Assembly (NCBI GenBank): GCA_016256075.1
Contig: SDVU01000718.1
Span: forward strand, 1 to 11,173
Source: Dictyocoela muelleri
Lineage: Eukaryota > Microsporidia
DNA: 11,173 bases
Reading direction: 5' to 3'
The notes below the pieces were generated by a model, which saw only the letters and a program-made list of their open reading frames with translations, ran no database searches and was not told where the DNA came from. The position numbers and the translations under genes were made by a program. Of the stretch, positions 8,163 to 11,173 are shown in pieces. Each line of letters opens with the position of its first letter. Within the stretch, counting starts at the first letter, position 1.

Positions 8163-8300
8163 ATAGACGCATTTCTTTCAAAGCTATAGACTCATTTCTT
8201 TCAAAGCTATAGACTCATTTCTTTCAAAGCTATAGACTCATTTCTTTCTAAGTTTAAGACGCATTCCTTTAAGACTCATAGACACATTTGCCAGAGTTAT
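8163..8300. repeat. 23-bp tandem array 3 (ATAGACTCATTTCTTTCAAA...)
   Basis: Units start at 8163, 8186, 8209, 8232 and 8255, exactly 23 bp apart, followed by degraded copies to about 8300. The central copies are identical or nearly so, which points to recent amplification. The ATAGAC start resembles the TATAGACGAC part of array 2. Confidence 0.88.
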
Positions 8301-8331
8301 AGATGATACGCGCAAATCAGCATCGATTATA

Positions 8332-8665
8332 CTTTTTCAACCCTCATTTTCAACCCTCATTTTCCCACCCTCATTTTCCAACCCTCTTAATTAACACTTA
8401 TTTTTATCCCCATTTTTAAAACACATATTTTTTAACTCTTATTTTTAACCTTATCTTTTAACATAATTTTTTAATCCTTATTTTTAACCCTTAATTTTTA
8501 ATCCTAATGATAAAACTTGTTTTTAACCATTATTTTAATCCCTTATTTGTAACCATTAGTCTTTTAACCCTTATTTTTTTTAACTTTTAATCCTTGTTTT
8601 TTAACAATTATTCAAAAGCGTTATTTTTTAACCCTTATTCTTTAATTCTTATTTTTAAACCAATT
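8332..8665. repeat. C-rich arm of a large inverted array (TTTTAACCCTTA-type)
   Basis: Degenerate units of about 13-16 bp, starting as TTTTCAACCCTCA and becoming TTTTTAACCCTTA, fill this stretch. G is nearly absent from the plus strand. The array is mirrored by the G-rich array at 8686-9042, and together they form a roughly 700-bp imperfect palindrome. No coding sequence is present. Confidence 0.85.
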
Positions 8666-8685
8666 TTAAAAAAATTTTGGGGGCA

Positions 8686-9042
8686 ATGGCAAAAAAGGGT
8701 TGTTAAATAATGGTATGAAATAAGGGTAAAAAATAATGGTTAAAAAAATAAGGGTTAAAAAATTAGGGTTAAAAAGAGGGTTAAAAACGGGTAACAAAAC
8801 AGGGGTTAAAAAATGAGAGTTAAAAAACGGGAGTTAATAAATAAGGATTAAACAATAGGGGTAAGAAATAGAGGTTTAAAATCAGGGTTAAAAAATAAGG
8901 GGTAAAAAATGGGTTTTTAAATAATGGTTAAAAAATAAAGGCTTAAAAATAAGGATTAAAAAATGAGGGTTAAAAAATGAAAGTAAAAAAATGGGGGTAA
9001 AAAAATGATTATTAGAAAATAAGGGTTAGAAAAATAAGGGTT
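8686..9042. repeat. G-rich arm of the large inverted array (TAAGGGTTAAAAA-type)
   Basis: About 25 degenerate units with the consensus TAAGGGTTAAAAAA lie on the plus strand, where C is nearly absent. It is the reverse complement type of 8332-8665. The units are longer than simple telomere repeats, although the string TTAGGG occurs once at about 8762-8770. The turnaround is TTTTAAAAAAATTTTGGGGG near 8665-8685. Confidence 0.85.
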
Positions 9043-9140
9043 GTGACGTGAGTCGGAAGTGCGGTTTTATCGCAGGTAGTATTCTATTATACTTTTACAA
9101 GACCTGGAACCGTCTTCTCTACTAAAATAATTTTAATTAT

Positions 9141-9163
9141 TGTCGCGCGCGAAGCGCGCGACA
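9141..9163. other. GC-rich perfect hairpin
   Basis: TGTCGCGCGC pairs perfectly with GCGCGCGACA around a GAA loop, a 10-bp stem of almost pure CG inside DNA that is mostly A and T. It could be a structural RNA element, a replication or recombination structure, or a terminator-like hairpin. The sequence alone does not decide. It lies 15 bp before the B-box-like site. Confidence 0.85.
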
Positions 9164-9178
9164 TGCAAAAAGCAATCA

Positions 9179-9189
9179 GGTTCGATTCC
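9179..9189 (+). promoter_or_regulatory. RNA polymerase III B-box match (GGTTCGATTCC)
   Basis: GGTTCGATTCC matches the consensus internal promoter GGTTCGANTCC at every position and is followed by TTTT at 9200-9203 and long T-runs, which would terminate Pol III. A complete tRNA does not fold here. The T-stem pairs poorly beyond two base pairs and no acceptor partner was found upstream. It may be a tRNA-derived relic, a SINE-type sequence, or chance. Confidence 0.45.
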
Positions 9190-9199
9190 CAGCGAAGCA

Positions 9200-9345
9200 T
9201 TTTATTATTTTTTTTTAATTTTTTTTTTAATTCTTTTATTTTTTAATTTTTTTAATTTTCTTTGTTAATTTTCTTTGTTAATTTTCTTTTTTAATTTTTT
9301 TAATTTTTTTAATTTTTATTTTAAACTTTTTATTTTAAAATTTAG
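9200..9345. repeat. T-rich low-complexity tract
   Basis: This is a run of TTAATTTTTTT-type units including three close TTAATTTTCTTTG copies around 9240-9290. It is simple AT sequence without coding potential. Confidence 0.85.
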
Positions 9346-9860
9346 TTTTAAATAAAATAGTGATTGATGTTTTCGGATTAATTTGTTAAGTTAACATGTA
9401 TTGTCGAACGTGAAGCCCAAAACACTCGAATCGCCGCACTTTTGTCTGATAAATTTTTTCAAATTTTAAATTAAAATTTTATTAATTTTTTAAAATAAAA
9501 GTTTAATAATCATAAATTGAATTATGAAAAAAAAAATAAAAAATATATAATTATATCTATTCTAAGTACAAAAAGTAAATTTAAAAAAATATTTATTTTT
9601 TAAATTTTATTGTTGATAATAAAAATCGGTATTATAGCTATATTTTAAAAAATATTCATAGCACAATTTTAATTGTTTTTTCAAATAAAAAATTTATATA
9701 TTTCATAGAAATGTACATTGTAGATCCTAGGTCAAGCTATTACGAAGCCACTTTAATACATTGTTAGGTTATTAATAAAGCTTTAATTGCGTAATAAAAT
9801 AAATATAATACTAATCTCAGTTGTTGATATGAATATTTGTTAATAATATATACACTTCGT
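9346..9860. other. AT-rich spacer without recognised feature
   Basis: I see no gene, array or convincing inverted repeat here. There is a short CG-richer patch at about 9403-9440 without a clear pattern. Confidence 0.6.
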
Positions 9861-9882
9861 AATATATAGGGTTTTTCGATCT

Positions 9883-10033
9883 AAGTTGGACATTTTGCAA
9901 TAAAAGTTGACATTTTGCAATTAAAGTTGACATTTTGCTATCAAAGTTGGATTCTTTGCAATCAAAGTTAAATTATTTGCAATCAAAGTTGGATTCTTTG
10001 CAATCAAAGTTGGATTTTTTGCAATCAAAGTTA
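9883..10033. repeat. Eight-copy 20-21-bp spaced array upstream of the transposase
   Basis: The core CAA(T)CAAAGTTG followed by GATTCTTTG or ACATTTTG recurs with AAGTT(G/A) starting at 9883, 9904, 9924, 9944, 9965, 9986, 10007 and 10028. Spacings are 21, 20, 20, 21, 21, 21 and 21. The array ends about 55 bp before the transposase start codon and probably forms the subterminal region of the same DNA transposon. A family-level parallel is the repeated transposase-binding sites in ends of some Tc1/mariner elements, but binding here is inference. The element's 5' end may lie near 9866 (TATAGGGTTTTTCG). Confidence 0.88.
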
Positions 10034-10088
10034 GTTTTATTAAATTTTATATTGTGTTAAAAACATAATTCCAAAATTAAAAATTAAA

Positions 10089-11173
10089 ATGTCTAACCAA
10101 TTACACCCTGCATTAAAAATAATGATTTGAATGAATATAATATTACTGATAACAACAACCTTTAAAATGTACCTAATCAAACAAATGAAGCAAAATTCAT
10201 AGAACATACAATAGAAAATTACGATGGGACATCAAACGGGGTTCCTATACCTAATAATCCTATTAATAGACGATGTCCTCAAACAGTTAGTTCTAAGAGA
10301 GAAACGGTTATATGTTTATATAAAAGCGGACATGAAATTTCTGACATATCTCGCAGCATAGATGTGAAACGATCAACAGTTTATAACATCATTAAAAGAT
10401 ATAATGAGACAAATTCCACTGCTCATTTACCTAAAGTGGTGACAAGCGATCAGTATTATCAAATAATGTTAAAAATAATATTAAGGAATGGTTAGATGAA
10501 AACTGTCTTTTGACACTTAGAGAAATCGTGGAAAAAAAAGAATAATGCATGAAATGAATGTAAACTTATCAACAGTGAATAGAGCTATAAAAGATTTTTA
10601 CTATACTATTAAAAGACTGAGTGTTGCACCAGAAAGAAGAAATTGTATATCAACAATTGATATTAGATATCAATATTCGGAAAGATTTAGAGAGCTTGAA
10701 GATTGTCATGGAAGTGAAAGCTTTATATTTATTGATGAAGTGGGATTCAAAATTGAAACTCGGCCTGGAAGAGGTAGGTCCTTAGTTAATACGCCTGCTT
10801 ATCATGAAGTTCCTCAAATAAGATCTAAAAATATGAGTGTTATCGCTGCTATGAATAAAAACCAGATGATATATTGCAAAGTATTTGACAACCCAGTAAA
10901 TGCGGTAAATTTTCAATTTAGTATAGACGAAATCAAAACCAAGTGCTCGCTTCTCTTTATAAATAATCCTATATTTGTTATGGATAATGCGCGGATACAT
11001 CATGCTTCTACTTTGTCTTTTGGTGATATTATACCGATATATCTCCCACCCTATTCTCCTTTTTTGAATCCAATTGAAAACGCCTTTTCAAAATGGAAGA
11101 ATTGTGTTAATCATGGCATATCTAAAAACAGAACAGATTTAATTGAAAATATTAGAAGAGGTTTTGAATGTAT
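10089..11173 (+). pseudogene. IS630/Tc1-mariner family transposase, broken, runs off the window
   Basis: The product would cut and paste its DNA transposon. From the ATG at 10089 the frame breaks near the A-run 10115-10119, there is a stop at 10163-10165, and then a long frame encodes a helix-turn-helix DNA-binding domain (10292-10402: SKRETVICLYKSGHEIS, RSTVYNIIKRY). A frameshift near 10433-10441 and another in the eight-A run 10532-10539 lead to the catalytic domain, open from 10539 to the window end. The catalytic residues are visible: Asp in FIDEVGF (10734), Asp in FVMDNARIHH (10983) and Glu in LPPYSPFLNPIE (11076). Thirty residues separate the last two, fewer than the 34 common in this superfamily. 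The four interruptions make this copy inactive. Codons read as standard code. The 3' end and right terminal repeat are outside the window. Confidence 0.93.

Noticed and set aside
7682-8300. CRISPR array
   Set aside because: The repeats are directly adjacent with no unique spacers, the units vary, no cas genes are present, and the context is eukaryotic.
9141-9196. Intact tRNA gene
   Set aside because: There is a perfect B-box, but the T-stem pairs poorly, no A-box was found and no 5' acceptor strand matches the 3' sequence.
9057-9441. Inverted repeat AAGTGCGG (9057-9064) and CCGCACTT (9434-9441) bounding a possible element
   Set aside because: Only about 8 bp match and the flanks do not extend the pairing. 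With no target duplication it is too weak to define an element.
10782-11003. Minus-strand open frame of 73 codons
   Set aside because: It lies fully inside the catalytic domain of the plus-strand transposase and is a shadow frame.

Overview
The window is very AT-rich (by eye about three quarters A+T or more) eukaryotic DNA, and I found no convincing host gene in it. Everything recognisable is mobile-element or satellite-like sequence. The combination of Ty3/Gypsy elements, an IS630/Tc1-mariner transposase with the motifs MDNARIHH and LPPYSPFLNPIE, and extreme AT bias would fit a TE-rich microsporidian or another AT-rich unicellular eukaryote. That assignment is inference, because no rRNA, tRNA or housekeeping gene anchors it.

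The left part, 1-7001, is a three-layer nest. The outermost layer is an old, heavily decayed Ty3/Gypsy fossil on the minus strand. Its reverse transcriptase lies at 6318-7001, its RNase H at about 1330-1701 and probably its integrase at about 300-1330. Between RT and RNase H sits a palindromic (foldback) element of about 310 bp. Its two arms are now 4.3 kb apart (1715-1861 and 6154-6317) because a second, younger Ty3/Gypsy element landed beside the palindrome centre. That element spans 1862-6153 on the minus strand, with 270-bp LTRs about 4% different, a GTAT target duplication, and gag, protease, RT, RNase H and integrase in the usual order. Both Gypsy elements are broken fossils.

The middle part, 7002-9042, has no gene and is built of repeats. 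First come three abutting foldback units (7002-7275, 7276-7403, 7404-7672) that also mirror one another. Then come tandem arrays of 22-bp units (7682-8150) and 23-bp units (8163-8300). Last is a roughly 700-bp inverted array in which C-rich TTTTAACCCTTA-type units (8332-8665) face G-rich TAAGGGTTAAAAA-type units (8686-9042).

The right part, 9043-11173, begins with AT-rich spacer holding one striking GC-rich perfect hairpin (9141-9163) followed by an exact Pol III B-box match (9179-9189) and T-runs. From 9883 there is an eight-copy array with 20-21-bp spacing, directly upstream of a broken IS630/Tc1-mariner transposase gene (10089 to the window end, plus strand). The array probably belongs to that DNA transposon. 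Its 3' end lies outside the window.
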